Source: JAVBKX01 sp031553835 (lineage in GTDB: Bacteria; Bacteroidota; Bacteroidia; Bacteroidales; Azobacteroidaceae). From it: a DNA stretch of 64,000 nt. The notes beneath the pieces were generated by a model. The model saw only the letters and a program-made list of their open reading frames with translations, had not been told where the DNA came from and did no database searches. This document shows, piece after piece, positions 27,530 through 35,475 of this stretch (the first letter of the stretch is position 1; every line of letters begins with the position of its first letter). Location of the stretch: contig JAVBKX010000031.1 of NCBI GenBank assembly GCA_031553835.1, forward strand, positions 7,859 to 71,858, given 5' to 3'. The position numbers and the translations under genes were made by a program.

Positions 27530-27537
27530 CAAAGATA
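27530..27537 (-). promoter_or_regulatory. Bacteroidota -7 element TATCTTTG for argS
   Basis: An exact TAnnTTTG match on the minus strand. A TTTG lies 17 nt further upstream, slightly closer than the usual 19-21. It sits just after the HU terminator, which is where a promoter for argS is needed. Confidence 0.55.
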
Positions 27538-27552
27538 GTACAAATTTGCTCA

Positions 27553-27589
27553 CACAAAAAAGGCATCCATTACTGAATGCCTTTTTGTG
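27553..27589 (-). terminator. Intrinsic terminator of the HU gene
   Basis: Arms ACAAAAAAGGCAT and ATGCCTTTTTGTG around a short loop (27567-27576), with a T-run on the minus strand. It starts 23 bp past the HU stop codon. Confidence 0.8.
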
Positions 27590-27611
27590 CGTGTTGCTTG
27601 TGTTAGTTTTA

Positions 27612-27887
27612 TTATTTAACAACAGCAGCAGCTAATTCTGCACCTGGTTTAAATTTAACTACTTTTTTAGCAGCAATTTTAATAGGTTGCTTTGTTCTTG
27701 GGTTGATACCGGTTCTTGCACTTTTTTCAGTTACGGAATAAGTGCCAAAACCAACTAATGCCACTTTACCGTCTTTTTTTAATTCTTTGGAGATAGCAGC
27801 AATCATACCATCTAAAGCACGTTTAGAATCCGCTTTTGTCAACCCAGATTCTGCTGCAATTGCACTGATCAATTCTGTTTTGTTCAT
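27612..27887 (-). CDS. HU-family DNA-binding protein
   Basis: A 91-residue histone-like HU/IHF protein of normal length. It starts MNKTELISAIAAESGL, and the beta-arm contains VGFGTYSVTEKSARTGINPRTKQ, with the conserved R-x-G-x-N-P-x-T/R intercalating tip. It bends and compacts DNA as a dimer. It is an independent unit with its own strong promoter and terminator. Confidence 0.95.
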   Translation of the reverse strand: MNKTELISAIAAESGLTKADSKRALDGMIAAISKELKKDGKVALVGFGTYSVTEKSARTGINPRTKQPIKIAAKKVVKFKPGAELAAAVVK

Positions 27888-27953
27888 GACTAGACTATTT
27901 ATATATTAAACAAAAAAATAAACTCAAGCTCTTCTCTTTCATATTTTCGACGC

Positions 27954-27985
27954 CAAATATAGAGCATATAAGATTAAAATTCAAA
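27954..27985 (-). promoter_or_regulatory. Promoter of the HU gene (near-consensus)
   Basis: TTTG (27985-27982) is followed after 20 nt by TATATTTG (27961-27954) on the minus strand, an excellent match to the Bacteroidota consensus, as expected for an abundant protein. The leader would be about 60 nt. Confidence 0.8.
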
Positions 27986-28036
27986 CATTTGGTGCTTTTT
28001 TTTTATTTTTTTTAAAAATTCTGTCCAATGCACGTT

Positions 28037-28063
28037 TTTTTTCATGAAAATAACATGAAAAAA
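28037..28063. repeat. Perfect inverted repeat upstream of the rhomboid gene
   Basis: TTTTTTCATG (28037-28046) and CATGAAAAAA (28054-28063) form a perfect 10-bp dyad with a 7-nt centre, 22 bp before the -7 element of the rhomboid gene. It covers the place where a -33 region or operator would lie. A further TTCATGA occurs at 28071. Confidence 0.6.
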
Positions 28064-28085
28064 GGATTAATTCATGATAAAACAC

Positions 28086-28093
28086 TAACTTTG
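28086..28093 (+). promoter_or_regulatory. Bacteroidota -7 element TAACTTTG for rhomboid-EEP operon
   Basis: An exact TAnnTTTG match 26 bp before the rhomboid ATG. No upstream TTG at standard spacing is seen; a dyad occupies that area instead. Confidence 0.5.
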
Positions 28094-28119
28094 CGGCCTA
28101 ATTTAAAAACATCTACTTT

Positions 28120-28977
28120 ATGAACAATTATCGCAACGATGGATTCAATGCAATTCCAGCGGTAACCAAAAGTATTCTGATCATTAATGTTATTATTTGG
28201 CTGGCCAGTTATTTTTTCTGGCGCGGGCATGATAATGTATTAGTGGATATTTTGGGGTTGTACTATATACAATCTCCTTATTTTCATTGGTTCCAATACA
28301 TTACCTACATGTTTACCCATGTGGAGTTTACCCATATTTTCTTCAATATGTTTGCCGCTTATATGTTTGGAGTTACATTGGAGCGGGTGTGGGGCTCAAA
28401 ACGTTATTTGTTTTATTATCTTTTTACCGGAGTTGGTGCAGGATTGATACAAACGCTTGTGAGTTACCTGACGGGAAACTATTACGGGATGACGATTGGC
28501 GCATCGGGAGCTGTTTATGGTATTTTACTTGCTTTTGGAATGATGTATCCCAACGTACCTCTTTACATTTTGTTTATTCCTGTCCCTATTAAAGCAAAAT
28601 ATTTTGTTGTCGGCTATGGTTTGATCGAATTGTTTTTGGGTTTTGCCAATCGTGCAGGGGACAATGTCGCACACTTCGCCCATTTGGGTGGAATGTTATT
28701 TGGCATTATACTTATACTCTATTGGAATCATATAGAAAAAAAAGGAAGGAACGGTAATTCCTGGTGGAAATCATTCAGCAACATATTCAAATCTAAGTCA
28801 TCTTTGCATACAAATCACTCATCGCAAAGCCGGTTTGATTCGGAATACAATTATAATGCGAAAAAAAATGAATCGAATGCTGAAATTGACGCCATTTTGG
28901 AGAAAATAAAACGTTCCGGATACGACAGCTTAACCAAAGAAGAAAAACAAAAGTTGTTTGATGCGAGCAAAAAATAA
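28120..28977 (+). CDS. Rhomboid-family intramembrane serine protease
   Basis: A 285-residue membrane protein with six or seven helices in the first 205 residues. The catalytic dyad is visible: Ser129 in GASGAVYG and His188 in AHLGGMLFG. The L1 loop and the helix VEFTHIFFNMFAAYMFG, with its H-x-x-x-N, are conserved too. The cytoplasmic C-terminal tail (about 80 residues) is polar and ends with a DUF6576-like short segment (EIDAILEKIKRSGYDSLTKEE). Substrates are unknown. The 3' end overlaps the next gene by 17 bp. Confidence 0.92.
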   Translation: MNNYRNDGFNAIPAVTKSILIINVIIWLASYFFWRGHDNVLVDILGLYYIQSPYFHWFQYITYMFTHVEFTHIFFNMFAAYMFGVTLERVWGSKRYLFYYLFTGVGAGLIQTLVSYLTGNYYGMTIGASGAVYGILLAFGMMYPNVPLYILFIPVPIKAKYFVVGYGLIELFLGFANRAGDNVAHFAHLGGMLFGIILILYWNHIEKKGRNGNSWWKSFSNIFKSKSSLHTNHSSQSRFDSEYNYNAKKNESNAEIDAILEKIKRSGYDSLTKEEKQKLFDASKK

Positions 28978-30121
28978 TTCGAACAATAAGAAACGGTCGT
29001 TTGCCGGATGGTTCAACTCCACCGTTTTTATATTCAATATTGTAGCTTTGGTTGTCTTGCTTTTAGCTGCCTTTTCAGACCGAATTTCGCCTAATCCCAT
29101 GGTATTTTTTGCTTATTTAGGATTAGCATTTCCCTATATTTTATTCATTAACTTATTGTTTTGTTGTTGGTGGGTGCTTACTTTCAAATGGAAGCGATTG
29201 TTGTATTGTTTACTGGTTTTCCTGCTTTGTTATAATGCGATCCACACCTATTTTCCTATTCATTCCAGGACCAAACAAATTCCCGAAAATTGCATCAAAG
29301 TATTATCATACAACACGATGAGTTTTCAACACATGTGCCCGCACATGACTGACCATCCAAACCTGATTGTACAATACATGGTCAAAAGCAATGCAGATAT
29401 TATTTGTATTCAGGAATATGCTGTCTCTACACAAAAGCAAACCAATCTATTAACGGAAGATCGCTTAAACCGTGCGCTGAAAGATTATCCGTATCGTAAG
29501 GTACACAAAAAATTAAATACTAATTCTTCCGTAATAGGGATCGCTATTTTTTCTAAATTTCCAATTTTATCAACCAATGTATTAGACATTGAAAGCCCTT
29601 ATAATGGAGCATTGCAAGCCGAACTTGACATAAATGGAAAAACAACGACGCTTATTAATTGCCATTTAGAATCCAACAAATTGTCAATAGAAGAACGGAG
29701 CGAGTACAGCAAATTCGTAGGTGAACTGAAGGATGGAGGTAAAAACCTGGATTCCAAAAAGATTGATGATATGTATGCAAAAATGTCAAATAAACTTACG
29801 CCGGCATTTAAACTGCGCGCCAAACAAGCCAGGCTCATCTCCGACACCATTCTTCATTCTAAAAATCCATACATAATTGTATGCGGTGATTTTAATGACA
29901 CGCCTGTTTCTTATGCTCGAAGGACCGTGAAAGGGAACCTGATTGATTCGTTTGTAGAAAGCGGATCCGGCCTTGGTATTACTTTTAATAAATATCGATT
30001 TTATTTCCGCATTGATTATATTATGCACAGCAAAAATATCAAATCATATAATTGCACTGTGGATAAAAATATTAAAAACTCAGACCACTACCCTATTTGG
30101 ACTTATTTGGAATTCAATTAA
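28961..30121 (+). CDS. Membrane-anchored endonuclease/exonuclease/phosphatase-family hydrolase
   Basis: A 386-residue protein with three N-terminal membrane helices (about residues 15-105) and a C-terminal EEP domain facing the periplasm. EEP motifs are VLSYNTMSF, ADIICIQEYA (catalytic Glu), IVCGDFNDTP and SDHYPI. The family includes DNases, sphingomyelinases and inositol phosphatases, so the substrate cannot be assigned. The start is the ATG at 28961; the preceding TTG codon is an unlikely start. It overlaps rhomboid upstream and the convergent lpxB end downstream (4 bp). Confidence 0.85.
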   Translation: MRAKNNSNNKKRSFAGWFNSTVFIFNIVALVVLLLAAFSDRISPNPMVFFAYLGLAFPYILFINLLFCCWWVLTFKWKRLLYCLLVFLLCYNAIHTYFPIHSRTKQIPENCIKVLSYNTMSFQHMCPHMTDHPNLIVQYMVKSNADIICIQEYAVSTQKQTNLLTEDRLNRALKDYPYRKVHKKLNTNSSVIGIAIFSKFPILSTNVLDIESPYNGALQAELDINGKTTTLINCHLESNKLSIEERSEYSKFVGELKDGGKNLDSKKIDDMYAKMSNKLTPAFKLRAKQARLISDTILHSKNPYIIVCGDFNDTPVSYARRTVKGNLIDSFVESGSGLGITFNKYRFYFRIDYIMHSKNIKSYNCTVDKNIKNSDHYPIWTYLEFN

Positions 30122-31251
30122 TCGGTTGATATTCCTTTCAATATTGCATTGGCAGCCTTTTCAGAAGCTCCGGGAGTGCCTAATTTTTGTATCACTTCAT
30201 CATAGCCTTGCAACATTTTCTGACGGTAATTGTCGCCATGAAGCAACCTGCCCAGTTCACTTTCAATATTTTGTTTGGAAAATGAAGCTGCAAACAACTC
30301 GCGGACTACGGTTTTTCCTGCAATTAAATTAACCAAAGAAATGTATTTTACAGAGAAAAAATATTTAAATATAAAGGATGCGATACGTTTGACCGGCGTT
30401 TCATAGCAGACAGTCTGAGGAACTCGAAACAATGCGGTCTCTAATGTTGCTGTTCCGGAAGTAACCAAAGCTGCTGCAGCTTGTTGCAGCAACCGGTAAG
30501 TTTGATCAAATACAATAGAAACTGTATGTCCCTGAATATATTGATGATAATATTCGGGATCGATACCGGGCGCACCGGCAATCACGGCCTGGTAGGCCGG
30601 ATAGGCAGCTGCTGCCTGGAGCATTGTAGGCAGATTATCTTTAATTTCTTGTTTTCGGCTTCCTGACAACAAAGCTATAATCGGCTTTTTATCCAATTGA
30701 TTGATGCTGGTAAATTCTTCAAAAGTTTCATCAGCATACGGCCGCCTGGAGACCGCATCTACCGTCGGATTGCCTACATATTCCACTTCATATCGGTTTT
30801 GCTTATAAAAATCCACTTCGAAAGGAAGTATGCAAAGCATTTTATCTACATAGTTACGGATGTGTCGGATGCGTCTTTTTTTCCATGCCCAAATCTTCGG
30901 AGAAATATAATAATAGACGCGAATTTTAATATGATCATGAATATATTTCGCAATTTTTAAATTAAACCCGGGATAATCGACTAAAATGACAACATCTGGC
31001 CGATAGGCTTCAATATCCGCTTTACAAATCTCCATATTTTTGAAGATAGTACGCAGATTCAGTAATACAGGAATAAATCCCATAAAAGCCATTTCTTTGT
31101 AATGCTTGACTAACGTTCCGCCTACTGCCTGCATCAAATCACCTCCAAAAAAACGAAAATCGGCTTCTTGGTCTTTCCCTTTGATCGCTTTCATCAAATT
31201 GGATGCATGCAAATCTCCGGAGGCTTCTCCGGCTACTAAGTAATATTTCAT
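30118..31251 (-). CDS. lpxB: Lipid-A-disaccharide synthase
   Basis: A 377-residue GT19 glycosyltransferase that joins UDP-2,3-diacylglucosamine to lipid X in lipid A synthesis at the inner membrane. Family segments are YYLVAGEASGDLHASNL, DVVILVDYPGFNLKIAKY, YYISPKIWAWKKRRI, LLSGSRKQEI and LVTSGTATLETALF. Length is normal. The start overlaps the upstream methyltransferase stop by 4 bp (ATGA). Confidence 0.95.
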   Translation of the reverse strand: MKYYLVAGEASGDLHASNLMKAIKGKDQEADFRFFGGDLMQAVGGTLVKHYKEMAFMGFIPVLLNLRTIFKNMEICKADIEAYRPDVVILVDYPGFNLKIAKYIHDHIKIRVYYYISPKIWAWKKRRIRHIRNYVDKMLCILPFEVDFYKQNRYEVEYVGNPTVDAVSRRPYADETFEEFTSINQLDKKPIIALLSGSRKQEIKDNLPTMLQAAAAYPAYQAVIAGAPGIDPEYYHQYIQGHTVSIVFDQTYRLLQQAAAALVTSGTATLETALFRVPQTVCYETPVKRIASFIFKYFFSVKYISLVNLIAGKTVVRELFAASFSKQNIESELGRLLHGDNYRQKMLQGYDEVIQKLGTPGASEKAANAILKGISTD

Positions 31252-31784
31252 TTTAATTGAGAATTGAGAATTGAGAATTCATAAATCACAATGCCCGCAG
31301 TTACCGATACATTCAACGAATGTTTGGTTCCAAATTGTGGAATTTCTATACATCCATCACAAAGGTCAATAGCTTCTTGTTCAACACCTTTGACTTCATT
31401 TCCAAAAATAATCGCTAATTTTACTGCCGGGTCCCATTTGAAATCTTGTAAAGAAATGCTACCCTGCGCCTGTTCGACAGCCCAAACGGAGTATCCTTGC
31501 CATTTCAATTGTTTGATCGCATCGGTAGTCTGTTCAAAATAAACCCATTCTACCGTATCTTCGGCTCCTAATGCTGTTTTATGAATTTCAGGATGCGGAG
31601 GAGTTGCCGTAATGCCGCATAAATAGACGGATTCGACTAAAAAAGCATCGGATGTGCGGAAGACAGAACCTACATTATGCAAACTCCTGACGTTATCCAA
31701 GACTACTACCAATGGTATTTTTTCCACCGTTTTAAATTCGTCTTGGCTTAAGCGGTTTAATTCCGTAATTTTTAACTTTCTCAT
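31248..31784 (-). CDS. SPOUT (TrmH-type) RNA 2'-O-methyltransferase
   Basis: A 178-residue SpoU/TrmH family enzyme. Motif 1 is the region VLDNVRSLHNVGSVFRTSDA, motif 2 is IIFGNEVKGVEQEAID and motif 3 is FGTKHSLNVSVTAGIVIYEF. It lacks an N-terminal substrate-binding domain, as in TrmL/TrmH-like short forms. The RNA target is unknown. The last residues, SILNSQLK, are encoded by tandem AATTGAG heptads. It directly abuts sufE upstream and overlaps lpxB downstream. Confidence 0.85.
   Translation of the reverse strand: MRKLKITELNRLSQDEFKTVEKIPLVVVLDNVRSLHNVGSVFRTSDAFLVESVYLCGITATPPHPEIHKTALGAEDTVEWVYFEQTTDAIKQLKWQGYSVWAVEQAQGSISLQDFKWDPAVKLAIIFGNEVKGVEQEAIDLCDGCIEIPQFGTKHSLNVSVTAGIVIYEFSILNSQLK
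31253..31281. repeat. Tandem AATTGAG heptads at the end of the TrmH-type gene
   Basis: Three and a half copies of the 7-mer AATTGAG (plus strand) encode the C-terminal SILNSQL on the minus strand and lie just upstream of the lpxB start. The same unit builds one arm of the hairpin before the glycosyltransferase gene at 39.6 kb. There is no complementary arm here. Confidence 0.7.
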
Positions 31785-32216
31785 TTACAGATTAGCATTA
31801 GCTGCCTGAAATGCTATCGCATACAGTTTCATTTGTTTTACCATAGCAACTAATCCATTGGAACGCGTAGGCGAAAGATGTTCTTTTAAGCCAATGGCAT
31901 CAATAAAATACAAATCGGCAGATAAAATTTCTTCGGGTGTATGGCCTGATAATACCCGGATCAGAAGCGATACGATGCCTTTAACGATTACAGCATCGCT
32001 TTCCCCCAGGAAAATAATTCTGCCTTCGATATAATCAGCCTGTAGCCAAACGCGACTTTGGCAACCTTCAATCAAATTATTCTGATTTTTATATTTTTCA
32101 TCCAATGGAGATAGATCATTTCCCAATTCAATCAGATAAGCATATTTGTCCATCCAATCGTCAAATGCGGAAAATTCCTCGATCAAAGTCTCCTGCGTTT
32201 CGTTTATCGTATTCAT
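31785..32216 (-). CDS. sufE: SufE-family sulfur acceptor
   Basis: A 143-residue SufE of normal length. The acceptor cysteine is in NNLIEGCQSRVWL, preceded by the typical KYAYLIELGNDL. SufE takes persulfide from the cysteine desulfurase SufS for Fe-S cluster assembly; sufS and sufBCD are not in this window. It lies 9 bp after the glutaminyl cyclase gene and immediately before the SPOUT methyltransferase. Confidence 0.92.
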   Translation of the reverse strand: MNTINETQETLIEEFSAFDDWMDKYAYLIELGNDLSPLDEKYKNQNNLIEGCQSRVWLQADYIEGRIIFLGESDAVIVKGIVSLLIRVLSGHTPEEILSADLYFIDAIGLKEHLSPTRSNGLVAMVKQMKLYAIAFQAANANL

Positions 32217-32225
32217 TTCGAATTA

Positions 32226-33215
32226 TTACTCATTATAAATGATGGACAATACTGTTTGTCCCACAGCCAGTAAAGTTTCTTTACTTACATGATCCATATT
32301 GTCGTTCAATGTATGCCAATACGATCCGAAGCCTGTAGCGGTATTTGGATCGTAATGTATAATATCAGCACAAGGGATCTGTAAGTTTTTCACTACCTGT
32401 ACATGATCGTCTTCAATCGATCCTCCGGTCTGTGAAATAAAATAATTTGTATATCCTAATGCCTGGGCTGTTTCCCAGATTTTATCAACCACTTGCGCAG
32501 CATAGTGAACCGAAAATTTTTCTTTATAAAAAACAGCGCCGGGCGCTCCGACCATATCCAGCAATATTCCGTATTTAGCCCTGTAATTCGGAATGTGAGG
32601 ATGCCGGGACCAATATTCCGACCCTAAACAATACCCGCTTTCTGAAACGAGAGAACGTTCAAAAGCAGGCGCACCCCAATCTTCTGCGTCAAAAAATACA
32701 AGATCCACTCCCACCTGAGGTTGTTGTAATTGTATTTGCCGCGCTAATTCCAACAATACTCCGCATCCGCTGGCGCCATCATTGGCTCCGTCAATTGGTT
32801 TACGCCAATTACCCGGATCCGCATCACGATCTGCATAAGGACGTGTATCCCAGTGTGCACATACTAAAATTCGATTTTGATTTTCCGGACGAAAAGACGC
32901 GATAATATTCCGGCTTTTTAATGTAAGACCGGCATAATTTTGCAAATCAACTTTTTGTTCGACGACCTGCGCTCCATATTTCTTAAGTTGTGTTACGAAA
33001 TAATCGCCACATGCCACATGAGCGGGAGTATTCGGCACACGCGGGCCAAAAAACACCTGTGTTTGCATGAACGAGTATGCACTATCGGCATTGAATGAAG
33101 GAACTGCAACCAACGGTTTCTTATGCTGTCCGATTTCTGTGGCAGACTGAGTTTTGGAACTGCAGGCAAGTAACAGATTTCCCAATAAAATGAAATATAT
33201 GAAACGATAAAACAT
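32226..33215 (-). CDS. Glutaminyl-peptide cyclotransferase, M28-fold lipoprotein
   Basis: A 329-residue lipoprotein (lipobox LLLAC) with the M28 zinc-peptidase fold. The segments QVFFGPRVPNTPAHVACGDY, AHWDTRPYADRDAD, GANDGASGCGVLLELAR, VFFDAEDWG, CLGSQYW-like CLGSEYW and DDHVQVVKNLQIPCADII correspond closely to the periplasmic glutaminyl cyclase of Porphyromonas gingivalis as I recall it. That enzyme cyclises N-terminal Gln of exported proteins to pyroglutamate. A plain aminopeptidase is the alternative. It heads a minus-strand operon with sufE, the methyltransferase and lpxB. Confidence 0.85.
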   Translation of the reverse strand: MFYRFIYFILLGNLLLACSSKTQSATEIGQHKKPLVAVPSFNADSAYSFMQTQVFFGPRVPNTPAHVACGDYFVTQLKKYGAQVVEQKVDLQNYAGLTLKSRNIIASFRPENQNRILVCAHWDTRPYADRDADPGNWRKPIDGANDGASGCGVLLELARQIQLQQPQVGVDLVFFDAEDWGAPAFERSLVSESGYCLGSEYWSRHPHIPNYRAKYGILLDMVGAPGAVFYKEKFSVHYAAQVVDKIWETAQALGYTNYFISQTGGSIEDDHVQVVKNLQIPCADIIHYDPNTATGFGSYWHTLNDNMDHVSKETLLAVGQTVLSIIYNE

Positions 33216-33410
33216 GTAATATTCGTATTAATTTTTAGAGTGCAAATATCGGAAATTATCCGGCAAATTAAAAACTTCTTATACTGTTTTAATCGAATTT
33301 ACGAGATTGTGTGTTGATATATTGACCGCTCATAGATCTCCGATTGTATCATCTTGTTCTCGCGACTAATCCAGCGCATTATTTATTCCCAATTTTATGA
33401 AATTTTTCCG

Positions 33411-33418
33411 TACTTTTG
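33411..33418 (+). promoter_or_regulatory. Bacteroidota -7 element TACTTTTG for the Uma2 gene
   Basis: An exact TAnnTTTG match 40 bp before the ATG at 33458. The rest of the 242-bp divergent gap (33216-33457) is AT-rich. A weaker 7/8 match, GATATTTG, on the minus strand near 33250 could serve the cyclase operon. Confidence 0.45.
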
Positions 33419-33457
33419 TCTCTGATTCAGTTCTAAACATTAGAAATTATAAATTCT

Positions 33458-34126
33458 ATGAATGCTAAAAACAAGAAAATCAAACCTTACCCCGCTACAG
33501 AAGAAAAGCCTAAAATGATAGAGGAACCTTTTGTAATGTATGGAACATTGGATTTAGATGAATCCAAACGCTACACGTATGCCGATTATTTAACATGGTT
33601 AGACGATAAACGGAGGGAACTAATCAATGGATTTATTCATTTGATGTCCGGGCCTACTGAAATACATGCACGTTTTAGTTTTAACTGGGCTTTACTTGTC
33701 GGAATGTTTGTTAAAAAGCGCAAAGGAAAATGTCGTATCTACCATGCTCCATTTGATGTTCGCTTACCGATGCATGGAGAAAAAGATAATGATAAAATAT
33801 TTAATGTAGTCCAACCGGATATTTGTGTTATTTGTGATTTAGCCAAAATAGATCAAAAAGGATGTTTAGGAGCTCCGGACTTAATTGTTGAAGTACTTTC
33901 TCCATCCTCTTTAAAATATGATTGGAATTATAAATTCAATTTATATGAAGCCGCCGGTGTAAAAGAATATTGGATAGTTGACACCAAAGCTAAAATCATC
34001 AGTGTCTTTTTATTGCAATCCGATGGAAAATATGATCTGGGACATATTTATGAATGCAATCAAAAAGCGCCTGTACATATTTTCGAAGGGTTGGAGATCG
34101 ATTTAAATGAATTATTTGCAGAGTAG
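33458..34126 (+). CDS. Uma2-family (DUF820) nuclease-like protein
   Basis: A 222-residue protein with the PD-(D/E)XK-like Uma2 domain. The visible conserved parts are QPDICVICD, GAPDLIVEVLSPSS (the E-V-L-S-P-S-S strand) and YEAAGVKEYWIVDT, with the usual K-x-x-x-Y-x-x-x-G-V-x-E-Y-W ending. The N-terminus has a Lys/Pro-rich segment. Uma2 proteins are abundant in cyanobacteria and scattered elsewhere, and their biological role is unclear. It precedes a MATE gene by 17 bp. Confidence 0.82.
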   Translation: MNAKNKKIKPYPATEEKPKMIEEPFVMYGTLDLDESKRYTYADYLTWLDDKRRELINGFIHLMSGPTEIHARFSFNWALLVGMFVKKRKGKCRIYHAPFDVRLPMHGEKDNDKIFNVVQPDICVICDLAKIDQKGCLGAPDLIVEVLSPSSLKYDWNYKFNLYEAAGVKEYWIVDTKAKIISVFLLQSDGKYDLGHIYECNQKAPVHIFEGLEIDLNELFAE

Positions 34127-34143
34127 TCAATTATAATCTTTTC

Positions 34144-35475
34144 ATGATTGCAGGTGTAAAAAATCTCACATCAGGTCCTATTTTTAAACAATTGACAACG
34201 TTGGCTTTTCCGATTATGGCAACCAGTTTTGTTCAAATGGCTTACAATCTGACTGATATGGCCTGGATCGGTCGATTGGGAAGTGAATCGGTCGCTGCTG
34301 TCGGTTCCGTCGGCTTATTGATGTGGCTTACTACCTCCGGAGCATTGCTTTCAAAAGTCGGAGCTGAAGTAAGCATAGGACAATCGATCGGAGCCCGCAA
34401 CATGAACGATGCCCGAATATATGCATCGCACACTACAACTATTGCCCTTCTTTTAAGTCTGCTCATTGCTGTTATTTTATTTTTTGGCGCTGATTTTATA
34501 CTTTCTTTTTTCAAATTATCGCCAAATATTTCAAGTGAAGCAGTCAATTATTTACGTATCGTATCAGGGGGATTGCCATTCGTTTTTCTCGTACTCACCT
34601 TTTCAGGAATATATAATGCTTCAGGAAGAAGTACAATTCCTTTTTATCTGATGGCCGCCGGATTAATCTGTAATATGGTATTAGATCCGTTGTTTATTTT
34701 CGGATTTGGCTGGAGAACCGAAGGTGCCGCCTGGGCTACTTTGCTTTCTCAACTATTGGTTTTTGTCCTTTTTATTTGGCAACTCAAACAACGCAGCGGC
34801 ATATTAAACCGTTTTCCGCTTTTCGTCCATTTACAAAAAACATATAGTCTGCGAATCATCAAATTAGGATTTCCTGTCGCCGTAATGAGTACTCTCTTTG
34901 CTATACTCAACATGACCCTGGCCCGCATCGCTTCTGTTTTCGGCGGACATATCGGATTGATGAGCCAAACGACAGGCGGACAAATCGAAGGAGTTACCTG
35001 GAATACTTCCCAAGGATTTTCTACCGCTTTAGGAGCTTTTGTGGCGCAAAATTATGGAGCTGGCAAAAAAGAACGAACAAAAAAAGCATATCAATACACC
35101 CTGTTGCTCATGTCGTCGCTGGGTATTATCGTATCTGCCGGCTTTTTATTGTTCGGAAAAGAAATATTCGGTATTTTTGTTCCTGAAGAGCAAGCCAGAA
35201 TCGCCGGAGGTGAATATCTCACTATCATGGGTGTTTCCCAATTATTTATGATGTGGGAATTGACCACTCAAGGGATGTTTAATGGTTATGGAAAGACGCT
35301 GCCACCGGCCATTGTCAGCATATTGTTTAACGTGGCGCGCATTCCTCTCGCGCTTTATCTGGCTCCGGTATATGGCGTAGCCGGTATTTGGTGGGCAATC
35401 GTCATTTCTTCAATGTTAAAAGGACTTATTTTGCCAATTTGGTTAGCATTTATTTACAAAAGAAAATTACAATGA
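34144..35475 (+). CDS. MATE-family efflux transporter
   Basis: A 443-residue multidrug and toxin extrusion protein with 12 helices in two related halves. N-lobe features are FPIMATSFVQMAYNLTDMAWIG and GAEVSIGQSIGARN; the C-lobe repeats the pattern with GFSTALGAFVAQNYGAG. It is driven by Na+ or H+. The substrate is unknown. Its stop codon overlaps the GSCFA gene start (ATGA), suggesting co-translation. Confidence 0.92.
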   Translation: MIAGVKNLTSGPIFKQLTTLAFPIMATSFVQMAYNLTDMAWIGRLGSESVAAVGSVGLLMWLTTSGALLSKVGAEVSIGQSIGARNMNDARIYASHTTTIALLLSLLIAVILFFGADFILSFFKLSPNISSEAVNYLRIVSGGLPFVFLVLTFSGIYNASGRSTIPFYLMAAGLICNMVLDPLFIFGFGWRTEGAAWATLLSQLLVFVLFIWQLKQRSGILNRFPLFVHLQKTYSLRIIKLGFPVAVMSTLFAILNMTLARIASVFGGHIGLMSQTTGGQIEGVTWNTSQGFSTALGAFVAQNYGAGKKERTKKAYQYTLLLMSSLGIIVSAGFLLFGKEIFGIFVPEEQARIAGGEYLTIMGVSQLFMMWELTTQGMFNGYGKTLPPAIVSILFNVARIPLALYLAPVYGVAGIWWAIVISSMLKGLILPIWLAFIYKRKLQ

